From assembly GCA_959600635.1 (NCBI GenBank), contig CAUGMN010000001.1, forward strand, positions 1 through 64,000: DNA of 64,000 nucleotides. The letters run 5' to 3'. Position numbers and translations under genes: made by a program. This DNA is from QAMX01 sp003149835 (lineage in GTDB: Bacteria; Bacillota; Clostridia; Oscillospirales; QAMX01). Shown here in pieces: positions 44,424-52,431 of this stretch. The notes under the pieces were generated by a model, which was not told where the DNA came from, ran no database searches, and was given only the letters and a program-made list of their open reading frames with translations. Positions within the stretch are counted from its first letter, which is position 1, and each line of letters starts with the position of its first letter.

Positions 44424-45800
44424 TTAGTCCTTGTGAACGGCGGCGGACGCGCCGTCGGAAAGCCCGCCGACGGCGTGGCCGACCGGCTCGCCGTCTACAA
44501 GCTCGTCGACCGCAACAAGGCAGAGCTGCCCGTCGCGGACCGAGCCCTTTTCGGCGGTAAAAAACACCTTTCCGTCGATCTCGGGCGAATCCGCGAAGCT
44601 GCGGCCGAACCAGACCTCGGAAAGCCGGTCGTAGCCCTCGCAGAGCACTTCGAGCGTCTTTCCGGCCAGCGCCTCGTTATAGGCGTCCATGATCTCGCCC
44701 TGCAACAGGGTGACGAGCGAGGCGCGGCGCTGCCGCTCGTCCTCGTCTACCTGGCCGGGAAGCGCCGCCGCGTCCGTCCCCTCCTGCGGGGAAAAGGCGA
44801 AAACGCCGGCGCGCTCGATCTTGGCGGCGCGCAGAAACGTACAGAGCGCCTCAAACTTTTCCTCCGTCTCGCCGGGAAAGCCGACGATCAGGCTCGTGCG
44901 CAGCACCAGCCCCGGCAGACGCCGCCGCAGCGTTTCAAACAGGCGGACGACGTCCTCGCCCGTATAATGGCGGTTCATCGCCGACAGGAGCTCCGTGTCG
45001 ATATGCTGGATGGGGATATCGAGATAGCGGAGGATTTTTTCGTTCTCCGCGATGACGTCGATCAGCTCGCCGCTGATGCCGTCGGGGTTTGCATAGTGAA
45101 GCCGCACCCAGCGGACGGATTCGATCGCGCAGATTTTGCGAAGCAGGCCGGGCAGACGCGGCTCGCCGTAAAGGTCGAGCCCGTATTTGGTGATGTCCTG
45201 GGCGATGATGATCAGCTCGACGGCGCCGTCGGCGGCGAGGCTGCGGCATTCGTCCAAAATATCCTCCTCGCGGCGGGAGCGGAGCGGGCCGCGGATGGAG
45301 GGGATGGTGCAGTATGAACAGCGGTTGTCGCAGCCCTCGGCGATTTTGACATACGCCGTATGCGGCGGCATACAGGGGATGCGCCCGATCTCGGCGACCG
45401 GCGCGTCCTTCTCGCCGAAGATCAGGGGACGCTCGCCGCCGAGCGCCGCCTCGACCGCCTCGACGATCTGCGCGTGCGCGCTGCACCCGAGCACCGCGTC
45501 GATTTCGGGGAGCTCCTCATAGAGCTGTTCGCGGTAACGCTCCGAGAGGCAGCCGGTCACAACGACGGCTTTGAGGCGGCTGTCCTTTTCGCGCTTGATC
45601 TCGCAGAGCTCCAAAATATTCTCGATGGCCTCCGACTTCGCGTCGTCGATAAAGCCGCAGGTGTTGACGACGACGGCGTCGGCCTCGTCGAGGTCGGCCG
45701 TCAGCGTAAAGCCCGCCTGGTCAAGAAGAAAGAGCATCTGCTCGCTGTCGACGAGGTTTTTGGAACAGCCGAGCGAGACAAGCCCGATATTTTTACTCAT
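44424..45800 (-). CDS. rimO: Ribosomal protein S12 methylthiotransferase RimO
   Basis: The 458-residue radical SAM enzyme begins GLVSLGCSKNLVDSEQML and has the three N-terminal cluster cysteines (SLGCSKN, NTCGF, VTGCLS) and the radical SAM CxxxCxxC (CDNRCSYC), with a C-terminal TRAM domain. It adds a methylthio group to Asp of S12. AAAGGA lies about 13 nt before the ATG. It lies 240 nt after recX and 91 nt before pgsA, on the same strand. Confidence 0.96.
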   Translation of the reverse strand: MSKNIGLVSLGCSKNLVDSEQMLFLLDQAGFTLTADLDEADAVVVNTCGFIDDAKSEAIENILELCEIKREKDSRLKAVVVTGCLSERYREQLYEELPEIDAVLGCSAHAQIVEAVEAALGGERPLIFGEKDAPVAEIGRIPCMPPHTAYVKIAEGCDNRCSYCTIPSIRGPLRSRREEDILDECRSLAADGAVELIIIAQDITKYGLDLYGEPRLPGLLRKICAIESVRWVRLHYANPDGISGELIDVIAENEKILRYLDIPIQHIDTELLSAMNRHYTGEDVVRLFETLRRRLPGLVLRTSLIVGFPGETEEKFEALCTFLRAAKIERAGVFAFSPQEGTDAAALPGQVDEDERQRRASLVTLLQGEIMDAYNEALAGKTLEVLCEGYDRLSEVWFGRSFADSPEIDGKVFFTAEKGSVRDGQLCLVAVDELVDGEPVGHAVGGLSDGASAAVHKD

Positions 45801-46040
45801 ATGTATGGTTTCATCCTTTCGGGAATCAATCGGAATGCGGCGCCTGTGTAAAACGGTCTATATGGATCTATATTCTCCCGCGGCAGGCGGCATGACCGCC
45901 CGCAGCGCTCCGGCGCGAAACACGCGGGCCGGCAGGGAGCGGATTCGTTTGCTCCGGCCGGCTCAGAGCGGCGAAACGGCGGGGCAATCGGCGAAACGGG
46001 GCGGCGCGGCAAGGCCGAAAGCAGCGCACCGCCGGCCGGC

Positions 46041-46676
46041 TCACGCCTCGGGCGGCTCACAGCCCTGCGAATGCGCTTCCGCGTAACGGCGCAGCGCGGC
46101 GCGGATATCGCCGGAGGCAAAGCCGCGGCCGGCGAGATAACGGTAGGTCTTGTCAAATAAAGCCCTTTCAGGCGGCGCGCCCCGCAGCCGCGCCGCGACC
46201 AGCTCGTCAAGCGCCGCGGCTGCGTCGGGCAGGGCAACGGCCGCTTCCAGCGCGACGTCGCGGTCGACGCCGCGCCTGGCCAGCTCAAAGAGCAGCGCGC
46301 GGCGCGACAGGTTTTTCGCCGCGGCGCGTTCGGTGAGCGCGGCGGCGTATGCCGCGTCGTCGACCAGCCCGTATTCGGAGAGCTTTTCGACGGCGGCCGC
46401 GATCTCTTCATCGGTATAGCCGCGGTCGGCCAGACGCTCGGACAGCTCGGCCACGGAACAGGCGCGGCGGCCGAGAATCATCGCCGCCGCTTCGTCGGCG
46501 CGCACACCGCCGTGGGCGCGGAGCGCGGCGATATCCGCCTCGGTCAGCGTTTTTCCGGCGCGAAGACCCAGCTCTGCGGCGATGTCGCGCGTAACGCGCA
46601 GGAACGTGCCGTCGCTGAGCTGCAAAAGCAGGCGCCCGCCGCGCCGGGCGGGCTTTATGGATAGGATTTCAGCCAA
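46041..46676 (-). CDS. recX: RecX-family regulator of RecA
   Basis: The 211-residue protein is all-helical with three RecX repeats: AAAMILGRRACSVAELSERLADRGYTDEEIAAAVEKLSEYGL, then a repeat starting ALTERAAAKNLSRRALLFELARRGV, and a third ending AGRGFASGDIRAALRRY. RecX binds RecA filaments and restrains them. The start is TTG with GGAG 10 nt upstream; no ATG is available. It follows recA after 75 nt, the standard order. Confidence is high from domain repeats and position. Confidence 0.88.
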   Translation of the reverse strand: MAEILSIKPARRGGRLLLQLSDGTFLRVTRDIAAELGLRAGKTLTEADIAALRAHGGVRADEAAAMILGRRACSVAELSERLADRGYTDEEIAAAVEKLSEYGLVDDAAYAAALTERAAAKNLSRRALLFELARRGVDRDVALEAAVALPDAAAALDELVAARLRGAPPERALFDKTYRYLAGRGFASGDIRAALRRYAEAHSQGCEPPEA

Positions 46677-46751
46677 GGCGTTCAGGCTCCGTTTCAGCCG
46701 GTGGGGCGGATTGGCTTCTCAAAAGCCGGCGTCTCCGCGCGCCGTTCGGCG

Positions 46752-47852
46752 TTATTCTTCAAAATCCTCGACCAGCACCGGCGACGGAGTCTCCGCGGCT
46801 GCGGCGGCCGCGGCGGGCTTATCTTTTCCTTTTGCCGCTTTGTCCTTTCCGGCGCGCGGCAGGCCGTTGTCGGCGATCTGCCTGCGGATTTCCGCTTCCA
46901 GGGCGTTGGCGATCTCGGGGTTGTTTTTTAGGTAGATTTTGGCGTTGTCCTTGCCCTGACCGAGCCGCGTCTCGCCCATGTTGAACCACGAGCCGCTCTT
47001 CTGTACGAGATCGAGCTTGACGCCGATGTCGATGAGCTCGCCCTCGCGCGAGATGCCCTGACCGAACATGAGGTCAAACTCGGCCTCGCGGAACGGCGGA
47101 GCCACCTTGTTCTTGGCGACCTTGACGCGCACATGGTTGCCGACGACCTCGGAGCCGACTTTCAGGCTTTCGACTCTTCTGACGTCTAAGCGCACCGAGG
47201 AGTAAAATTTCAGGGCGCGGCCGCCTGTCGTCACCTCGGGGTTGCCGTAGGTGACGCCGATTTTTTCGCGGAGCTGGTTGATAAAAATCGCGGCGGTGTT
47301 GGAGCGGGAGATCGGCCCGGCCAGCTTGCGCATCGCCTGCGACATCTGGCGCGCCAGCACGCCGACGTAGGCGTCGCCCATGTTGCCGTCGATCTCGCTC
47401 TTCGGCGTGAGCGCCGCGACGGAGTCGACGACGATGACGTCAAGGGCGCCGCTGTTGATCAGCGCTTCGGTGATTTGAAGCGCGTGCTCGCCGCAGTCGG
47501 GCTGAGAGACGAGCAGGCTGTCGATGTCCACGCCAAGCGCGCGGGCGTATTCGGGGTCGAGCGCATGCTCCGCGTCGATAAACGCGGCCTCGCCGCCGCG
47601 CTTCTGCGCCTCGGCGATGATGTGCAGGGCGACCGTCGTCTTGCCCGAGGATTCCGGGCCGTAGATCTCAATAATGCGGCCGCGCGGCACGCCGCCGATG
47701 CCGAGCGCGAGGTCGAGGGAAAGCGAGCCGGTCGGGATACAGTCCACGTTCATGACCGAATTGTCGCCGAGGCGCATGACGCTCCCCTTGCCGTAGGTTT
47801 TTTCGATTTGGGCGAGCGCCGTTTCAAGCGCCTTCTTTTTCTCCGTGTCCAT
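46752..47852 (-). CDS. recA: Recombinase RecA
   Basis: The 366-residue protein has Walker A (GPESSGKTT), a Walker B region (DVIVVDSVAAL), GDAYVGVLARQMSQAMRKL, and the L2 loop region FINQLREKIGV. It carries a normal core and an Ala/Lys-rich C-terminal tail (KDKAAKGKDKPAAAAAA). GGAGG lies 6 nt before the ATG at 47852; an upstream in-frame ATG at 47885 is unlikely. The promoter at 47898-47926 gives a leader of about 40 nt. No SOS box of the GAAC-N4-GTTC type is visible. Confidence 0.98.
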   Translation of the reverse strand: MDTEKKKALETALAQIEKTYGKGSVMRLGDNSVMNVDCIPTGSLSLDLALGIGGVPRGRIIEIYGPESSGKTTVALHIIAEAQKRGGEAAFIDAEHALDPEYARALGVDIDSLLVSQPDCGEHALQITEALINSGALDVIVVDSVAALTPKSEIDGNMGDAYVGVLARQMSQAMRKLAGPISRSNTAAIFINQLREKIGVTYGNPEVTTGGRALKFYSSVRLDVRRVESLKVGSEVVGNHVRVKVAKNKVAPPFREAEFDLMFGQGISREGELIDIGVKLDLVQKSGSWFNMGETRLGQGKDNAKIYLKNNPEIANALEAEIRRQIADNGLPRAGKDKAAKGKDKPAAAAAAAETPSPVLVEDFEE

Positions 47853-47883
47853 CTCTGTCCTCCAAAGCTCATCAGCATTCAGC

Positions 47884-47946
47884 ATATTATCTTCTATATT
47901 TTACTATATTTCGTCTGAAAAATCAACAGCGCCGTTGCAAAAAAAG
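47884..47946. repeat. Copy A of a duplicated promoter segment (recA)
   Basis: This 63-bp stretch matches 49944-50006 with only four base differences. It spans the recA promoter and the bases upstream of it. The two copies are in the same orientation, 2060 bp apart. Confidence 0.9.
47898..47926 (-). promoter_or_regulatory. recA promoter
   Basis: On the minus strand TTGATT (47921-47926) and TAAAAT (47898-47903) have 17-bp spacing. The element lies within the 63-bp repeat copy at 47884-47946. Confidence 0.8.
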
Positions 47947-48107
47947 TGCTGTGCGCAAAGGGCGGGAGCAAAGGGACAGAAGGGAAAGAGGCGGACGGCT
48001 CTGAGGCGCATACGCAACGCTTCACCCAAAAGCGGGTCAGGCGCCAATTGAGGGCCTGACCCGCTTCCGGACAGTATGGGTGTAAATGGATACCGTTTGA
48101 TACGGCT

Positions 48108-49892
48108 TTACCAAGAAGAATTCGGAAATCCGAAATCCGTGATGCTGTACAGCCCAGACAAATGGGAGGAGAAAATATACTCGGTAAAATTGAGTATCTC
48201 CCCTTGCATGAACGCCGCGTAGGATTGGTACGTAGAAAGATTGTAGGTATTCCCCTCGCATTGATCAAAGATAAAGGAGTCTGCTTGGAAAAGCGGCGCG
48301 TAGATGTAACCGGTTCCCTCAAAATCGGCGTACGATGAGGTGTTTTCGGCGGCATAATAGAAGAACATGGATAAGAAATTCTGACCGGTATGCGTCAACT
48401 CCGTATACAAGGACATACGCATACCGTTCAGGGTACAGTAATAGGTGAGCGTGATTGAGTCAAACTGCTCACTGTAATAGACTGTGTATTGATCGGTACC
48501 CGATGAATAGGTATATGTTTCCTGATAGGCCTTGTCGTCGATACTCAGCGTGTTGTAATTTTGGAGAATCCAGGCTTTCAACGCGTCGAAAGCGGCTTGC
48601 TGTCTTTGAACCGGCGTACTCGGCGGATTTAGGACGGAGAGCGCCGTCAGGGAAGAACGGTCAAAGCCGTTGATAACGGAAACCGGCAATGCCAAATTGA
48701 GGTTTTGGCCGTCGACATAGGAAGCCGACGTAATGCCGATCACCTCGCCGTATTTGTTAATCAGCGCGCCGCCGCTGCTTCCGTGGGAGATCGCCGCGCT
48801 CGTTTGAATATAGGCGACGCCGTCTTCTGTTCGAGACGGATTGGAGATCAAACCTTGTGAAATGGTATTTTGCAGTCCCAAAGGGCTACCGATCGCATAG
48901 ACGGTAGCGCCGCCGACGATCGAGGCCTGGTTTCCAAAATTCAAATAGGCGAATCCGGAACCTTCGACCTTGATGACGGCCCAGTCCTCGCTTTCGCTAT
49001 AATCATACACGCCGAGGATCTTGTAGGCGTTTCCGCTGACCGAGCCGATCGCTTTTGCCGAGACGGCGTTGTCAATGACATGATAATTCGTCACCGCGGT
49101 TCCATTGCTGTCAATAAAAAAACCGCTGCCGGAGCCTGTGACGACGCCCTGGGCGTCGTAGGTTTCAATATAAAAGACGGCGCGAGAGCACTGTGCGTAG
49201 ATTTGTTCGGCGGTGAGCTCGGGTTTGACTGCGCAGTGCTTGTCGATTGCCGCAGCATCATAACAGGCATCGTAAACGCTTTGGGCGAAAACTCCGGCCG
49301 CAATCAGCTTTTGCGCTAAGGTCTGCGCGGAGCCTTTCAGACAGACCGGAAGCGCGGCATAGGAGATCACCACGACATCGGCCCGCCAAAAGTCCTCCGT
49401 GTCGACGCAGGCCGGCAGAATGCCGACGCGTCGGGCTAAATCAAATGGGCGATTCCAGACAAAATCAGCGCCGTTCGCGTCCGAATAGCCTAAGGCGCGG
49501 AGCACGAAGGTCAAATACATCTCTGCTGTTGCTTCGTCTGTGCCGAATGCTGTGTCGGAGACGCCATTCGTCAAACCTTTTTGATAGGCGTAGCCGACGT
49601 ACGGAGCTGCCCACGCTGCGACGTCGGTAAAGGGATGCGTATAGGTACCGTTCAAGGCTTCGGCTTCTTTTCCCAAGACACGGATGAGCATGACGATTGC
49701 TTCCGCGCGCGAAGGCTTTCTGTTCAGATCAAAATCTGTGTCTGAAATTCCTTGGAACAAGCCGAGCTGCTTTAAGCCCGCGGCCAGCGTTCTTTCAAAC
49801 GAGGTATCGCGTTGGTTTGCCGCCAGTACGGAGGTCGGAATCGCTGTGATGCAAATCACGATGCACAAAAAAATGGATATGACTCTTTTCAT
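48108..49892 (-). CDS. Secreted trypsin-like serine protease with SLH domains
   Basis: The 594-residue protein has a signal peptide (cleavage after VLAA, near residue 25), S-layer-homology-like repeats over residues about 30-200 (LNRKPSRAEAIVMLIRVLG and TDVAAWAAPYVGYAYQKGL are SLH signatures), then a trypsin/HtrA fold with catalytic His271 (TNYHVIDN), Asp303 (SEDWAVIKV) and Ser373 (HGSSGGALIN). The C-terminal about 180 residues are Tyr/Thr-rich and of unknown fold. No PDZ domain is seen. The SLH part should anchor it to the cell wall. The start has GGGGGAG upstream. The promoter is a near copy of the recA promoter. Codon use is less GC-rich than its neighbours. Confidence 0.85.
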   Translation of the reverse strand: MKRVISIFLCIVICITAIPTSVLAANQRDTSFERTLAAGLKQLGLFQGISDTDFDLNRKPSRAEAIVMLIRVLGKEAEALNGTYTHPFTDVAAWAAPYVGYAYQKGLTNGVSDTAFGTDEATAEMYLTFVLRALGYSDANGADFVWNRPFDLARRVGILPACVDTEDFWRADVVVISYAALPVCLKGSAQTLAQKLIAAGVFAQSVYDACYDAAAIDKHCAVKPELTAEQIYAQCSRAVFYIETYDAQGVVTGSGSGFFIDSNGTAVTNYHVIDNAVSAKAIGSVSGNAYKILGVYDYSESEDWAVIKVEGSGFAYLNFGNQASIVGGATVYAIGSPLGLQNTISQGLISNPSRTEDGVAYIQTSAAISHGSSGGALINKYGEVIGITSASYVDGQNLNLALPVSVINGFDRSSLTALSVLNPPSTPVQRQQAAFDALKAWILQNYNTLSIDDKAYQETYTYSSGTDQYTVYYSEQFDSITLTYYCTLNGMRMSLYTELTHTGQNFLSMFFYYAAENTSSYADFEGTGYIYAPLFQADSFIFDQCEGNTYNLSTYQSYAAFMQGEILNFTEYIFSSHLSGLYSITDFGFPNSSW

Positions 49893-49943
49893 GTCTGCTC
49901 CCCCTTGTTTTTTTTCTGAAACACGGTCATTCGCAAAATGTTT

Positions 49944-50006
49944 ATATTATCTTCTGTATTTTACTATATTCTGTCTGAAAAATCAACAGCGCCGCTGCAA
50001 AAAAAG
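49944..50006. repeat. Copy B of the duplicated promoter segment (protease gene)
   Basis: This is the same segment as 47884-47946 with four differences. It supplies the promoter for the SLH/serine protease gene 52 nt away. A 9-bp inverted repeat at 50017-50044 follows it upstream. Confidence 0.9.
49958..49986 (-). promoter_or_regulatory. Promoter of the SLH/serine protease gene
   Basis: TTGATT (49981-49986) and TAAAAT (49958-49963) are 17 bp apart on the minus strand and identical to the recA promoter boxes. Confidence 0.75.
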
Positions 50007-50109
50007 AAGTGTGCGCATACAAATGAAAAACAAAACATTTGTATCTGCCGCTGTGGGAGAAATGAGGCGAAACAGGCAAAAATCATCCGCAGGGCGTATG
50101 CGGCGAGGC

Positions 50110-51522
50110 TCAGAACGGCGCCGGTTCGCCCGACGGTATGGGCGGCGCGGCCGGGGCGGGCGATTCCAGCTTCCTGACGCTTTTGCGGAACTGCGCGAAG
50201 AACAGCGCCGAGGTCACGGCCACGGCGATGAAATCGGCGACCGGCTCGGCGAGCAGGACGGCGGTCGTCTTGTCTTCAAACAACAGAGGACAGATATAGA
50301 TCAGCGGAATGAGCAGAATGATCTTGCGCAGCACGGCGAGAAACAGCGAGCTTTTGGCGTTGCCGATGGCGATAAAGGTCTGCTGGCAGGCGAGCTGAAC
50401 GCCGAACAGCAGCGAGACCGCCATATAGATGCGGAGCGCGGGGACGGTAAAGGCGACGAGAGAGGCGTCGTTATTAAAGATCATCACAAACGCCTTCGGC
50501 GCGAGCTGAACCGCGAGCCACAGCGCCGACGAATAGGCGACGCAGGCGAACAGCAGCAGCCGAAAGGCCCGTTTGACGCGCTCGGCGTTCCGCGCCCCGT
50601 AGTTATAGCTGATGATCGGCTGCGCGCCCTGCGTCAGCCCGACGAGCGGGAGCATGGAAAACTGCATCACGCTCGACAGAATCGTCATCGCGCCGACGGC
50701 CGTGTCGCCGCCGTATTGATAGAGCGAGGCGTTGAAGCAGACGGCGATGACGCTCTCGGTCGCCTGCATGATAAACGGCGAGAGGCCGAGCGCGAGGCAG
50801 GGGAGAAAAATTTTCGGCGAGAGGCGCAGACAAGCCGGACGCAGCCGCAGCGCCGTCTTTTTGCCGGTCAGGAACACAACGACCCAGACCGCCGAGACCG
50901 CCTGCGACAGAATCGTCGCCAGCGCCGCGCCGCGCACGCCCATATCAAACGTAAAGATAAAGATCGGGTCGAGCACGATGTTGCACAGCGCGCCGATCAA
51001 AACGGTGAGCATACTGGTTTTCGCAAAGCCCTGCGCGGAGATAAAGGCGTTGAGGCCGAGGGCGAGCTGCACAAAAAGCGTCCCGGCCGCGTAGACGCGC
51101 ATATAAGGCAGGGCGTATTGGATGGTATTCGAACTCGCGCCGAACGCCAGCAGCAGCGGCTCGGCAAAGATCAGAAACACGACGGTGAGCGCGGCGGCCA
51201 CGCAGACGAGCAGAACCGCGCAGTTGCCGAGCGTTTTTTCGGCGCGGGCTTTGTCGCCCTTGCCGAGAAAAATCGAGGCGCGCGGCGCCCCGCCCATGCT
51301 GACAAAGGCCGCGAACGCGGAGATGAGCATGATCAGCGGCAGGCAGACGCCGACGCCGGTCAGCGCGTCCTTGCCGATGACCTCGATATGGCCGATGTAC
51401 ATGCGGTCGACAATGTTATAGAGCAGGTTGATGATCTGCGCGGTGATCGCCGGCACGGACAGCCGGAAGAGCAGCTTTCCGACGCGCTCGGCGCCAAGCG
51501 AATCTGTTTGATTGCGTTCCAT
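50110..51522 (-). CDS. MATE family efflux transporter (1)
   Basis: The 470-residue protein has twelve helices in two halves and the MATE motif in helix 1-2 (LYNIVDRMYIGHI), plus the paired second-half repeat (LPLVGLTQGAQPIISYNYGA). MATE proteins export drugs or metabolites by Na+ or H+ antiport. The ATG at 51522 is favoured over one at 51546. It diverges from the MarR gene, whose promoter lies between; the MarR product probably represses it. Confidence 0.92.
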   Translation of the reverse strand: MERNQTDSLGAERVGKLLFRLSVPAITAQIINLLYNIVDRMYIGHIEVIGKDALTGVGVCLPLIMLISAFAAFVSMGGAPRASIFLGKGDKARAEKTLGNCAVLLVCVAAALTVVFLIFAEPLLLAFGASSNTIQYALPYMRVYAAGTLFVQLALGLNAFISAQGFAKTSMLTVLIGALCNIVLDPIFIFTFDMGVRGAALATILSQAVSAVWVVVFLTGKKTALRLRPACLRLSPKIFLPCLALGLSPFIMQATESVIAVCFNASLYQYGGDTAVGAMTILSSVMQFSMLPLVGLTQGAQPIISYNYGARNAERVKRAFRLLLFACVAYSSALWLAVQLAPKAFVMIFNNDASLVAFTVPALRIYMAVSLLFGVQLACQQTFIAIGNAKSSLFLAVLRKIILLIPLIYICPLLFEDKTTAVLLAEPVADFIAVAVTSALFFAQFRKSVRKLESPAPAAPPIPSGEPAPF

Positions 51523-51583
51523 ACGATAAAAACCCCGTTTCTCCATGAGCTGCGCGGCAGGCGCAAAAAACTGCGCCGGCCGG

Positions 51584-51628
51584 TTGACAACCGGTTCAGC
51601 TGTCATTATAATAGTTTACGATGAAACT
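51584..51628 (+). promoter_or_regulatory. marR promoter with overlapping inverted-repeat operator
   Basis: TTGACA (51584-51589) and TATAAT (51607-51612) are at 17 bp. An AGTTT-N6-AAACT inverted repeat (51613-51628) directly follows the -10, at the expected start site, which suits MarR autorepression. Confidence 0.75.
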
Positions 51629-51660
51629 GTTTATTTGTCAACTGCTTGGAGGCGGAAAAT

Positions 51661-52122
51661 ATGACGGGATTTGAGGAAGGGTTTGATTTCAACGGCTTTC
51701 TGCGGCGGCAGAAGCAGATCACGGGTCTTTACGAGGCCATGTCTGCGGCGGCGGCTGCGGAATGCGGCATCGGCAAGCCGGAGGCCGACGTGCTGCTGTT
51801 TCTGGCCAACAACCCGGGCTATGACACCGCGGCGGACGCGGCCGCCTACCGCGGCTTTTCAAAGGCGTATGTGAGCAAGGCGGTCGAACGGCTGACGGCC
51901 GCCGGACTGGTGACCGCCGCGACGGATCCAAACGACCGGCGCTTCCAGCGCCTGAAAGTCACGGAAGCGGCGGCGGCGAAGCTGAAAATTCTCCACGGCA
52001 TGCAGGCGCGCTATCTGCATAAGCTGTGCGAGGGGATTCCGGCGCAGGCGATGGAGCAGTATCTCTCCGTAATGAAGCGCTTCGCCGAAAACGCGGAGCG
52101 GGCCGCGGGCGGAATCGGGTAA
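51661..52122 (+). CDS. MarR family transcriptional regulator
   Basis: The 153-residue winged-helix protein has the recognition helix region (YRGFSKAYVSKAVERLTAAGLV) and the beta-wing with the family motif ATDPNDRRFQRLKVTE. GGAGG precedes the ATG at 51661. It is divergent from the MATE gene and likely represses both. The 3' end holds a 16-bp direct repeat (52093-52108 and 52123-52138) that straddles the stop codon. Confidence 0.9.
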   Translation: MTGFEEGFDFNGFLRRQKQITGLYEAMSAAAAAECGIGKPEADVLLFLANNPGYDTAADAAAYRGFSKAYVSKAVERLTAAGLVTAATDPNDRRFQRLKVTEAAAAKLKILHGMQARYLHKLCEGIPAQAMEQYLSVMKRFAENAERAAGGIG

Positions 52123-52431
52123 GCGGAGCGGGCCGCGGCCTTTGACGGCTTTCGGCAAATTTTTACCGCCGGAAACGGCGGAGATCCCCGCAGCGGCGCC
52201 CGCATGCCTTTTCAGTCTGCGGGGTCACGATTATGCTCTCCAAAATACAGATAAGGCGCTTTTGGCCCTGCTGGAACCCCTTTTTTGCGCATCCGGTTTT
52301 TTGATACCCGACCGCAGGCTTTCGACAGAAAGGGGCTCTCTCTGAAAGGGAGGCCGTGCGCAGCAGGAACACAGGGAAACCGAGGCACATAAACTGTACA
52401 GGGGAACCACCCCAAAAGGAGATCATAATCA
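52123..52431. other. 309-bp gap upstream of the VWA gene
   Basis: It starts with the second copy of a 16-bp direct repeat shared with the marR 3' end (52123-52138). No convincing gene or promoter is visible; the last 20 bases hold the AAAGGAG ribosome site of the VWA gene. Confidence 0.5.

Noticed and set aside
47927..48107. SOS (LexA) box near recA
   Set aside because: No GAAC-N4-GTTC or CGAAC-type dyad was found in the promoter or its surroundings.
49684..51624. 646-codon plus-strand frame over the protease 5' end and MATE 1
   Set aside because: Runs across two real minus-strand genes; Arg/Glu/Gly-rich shadow translation.
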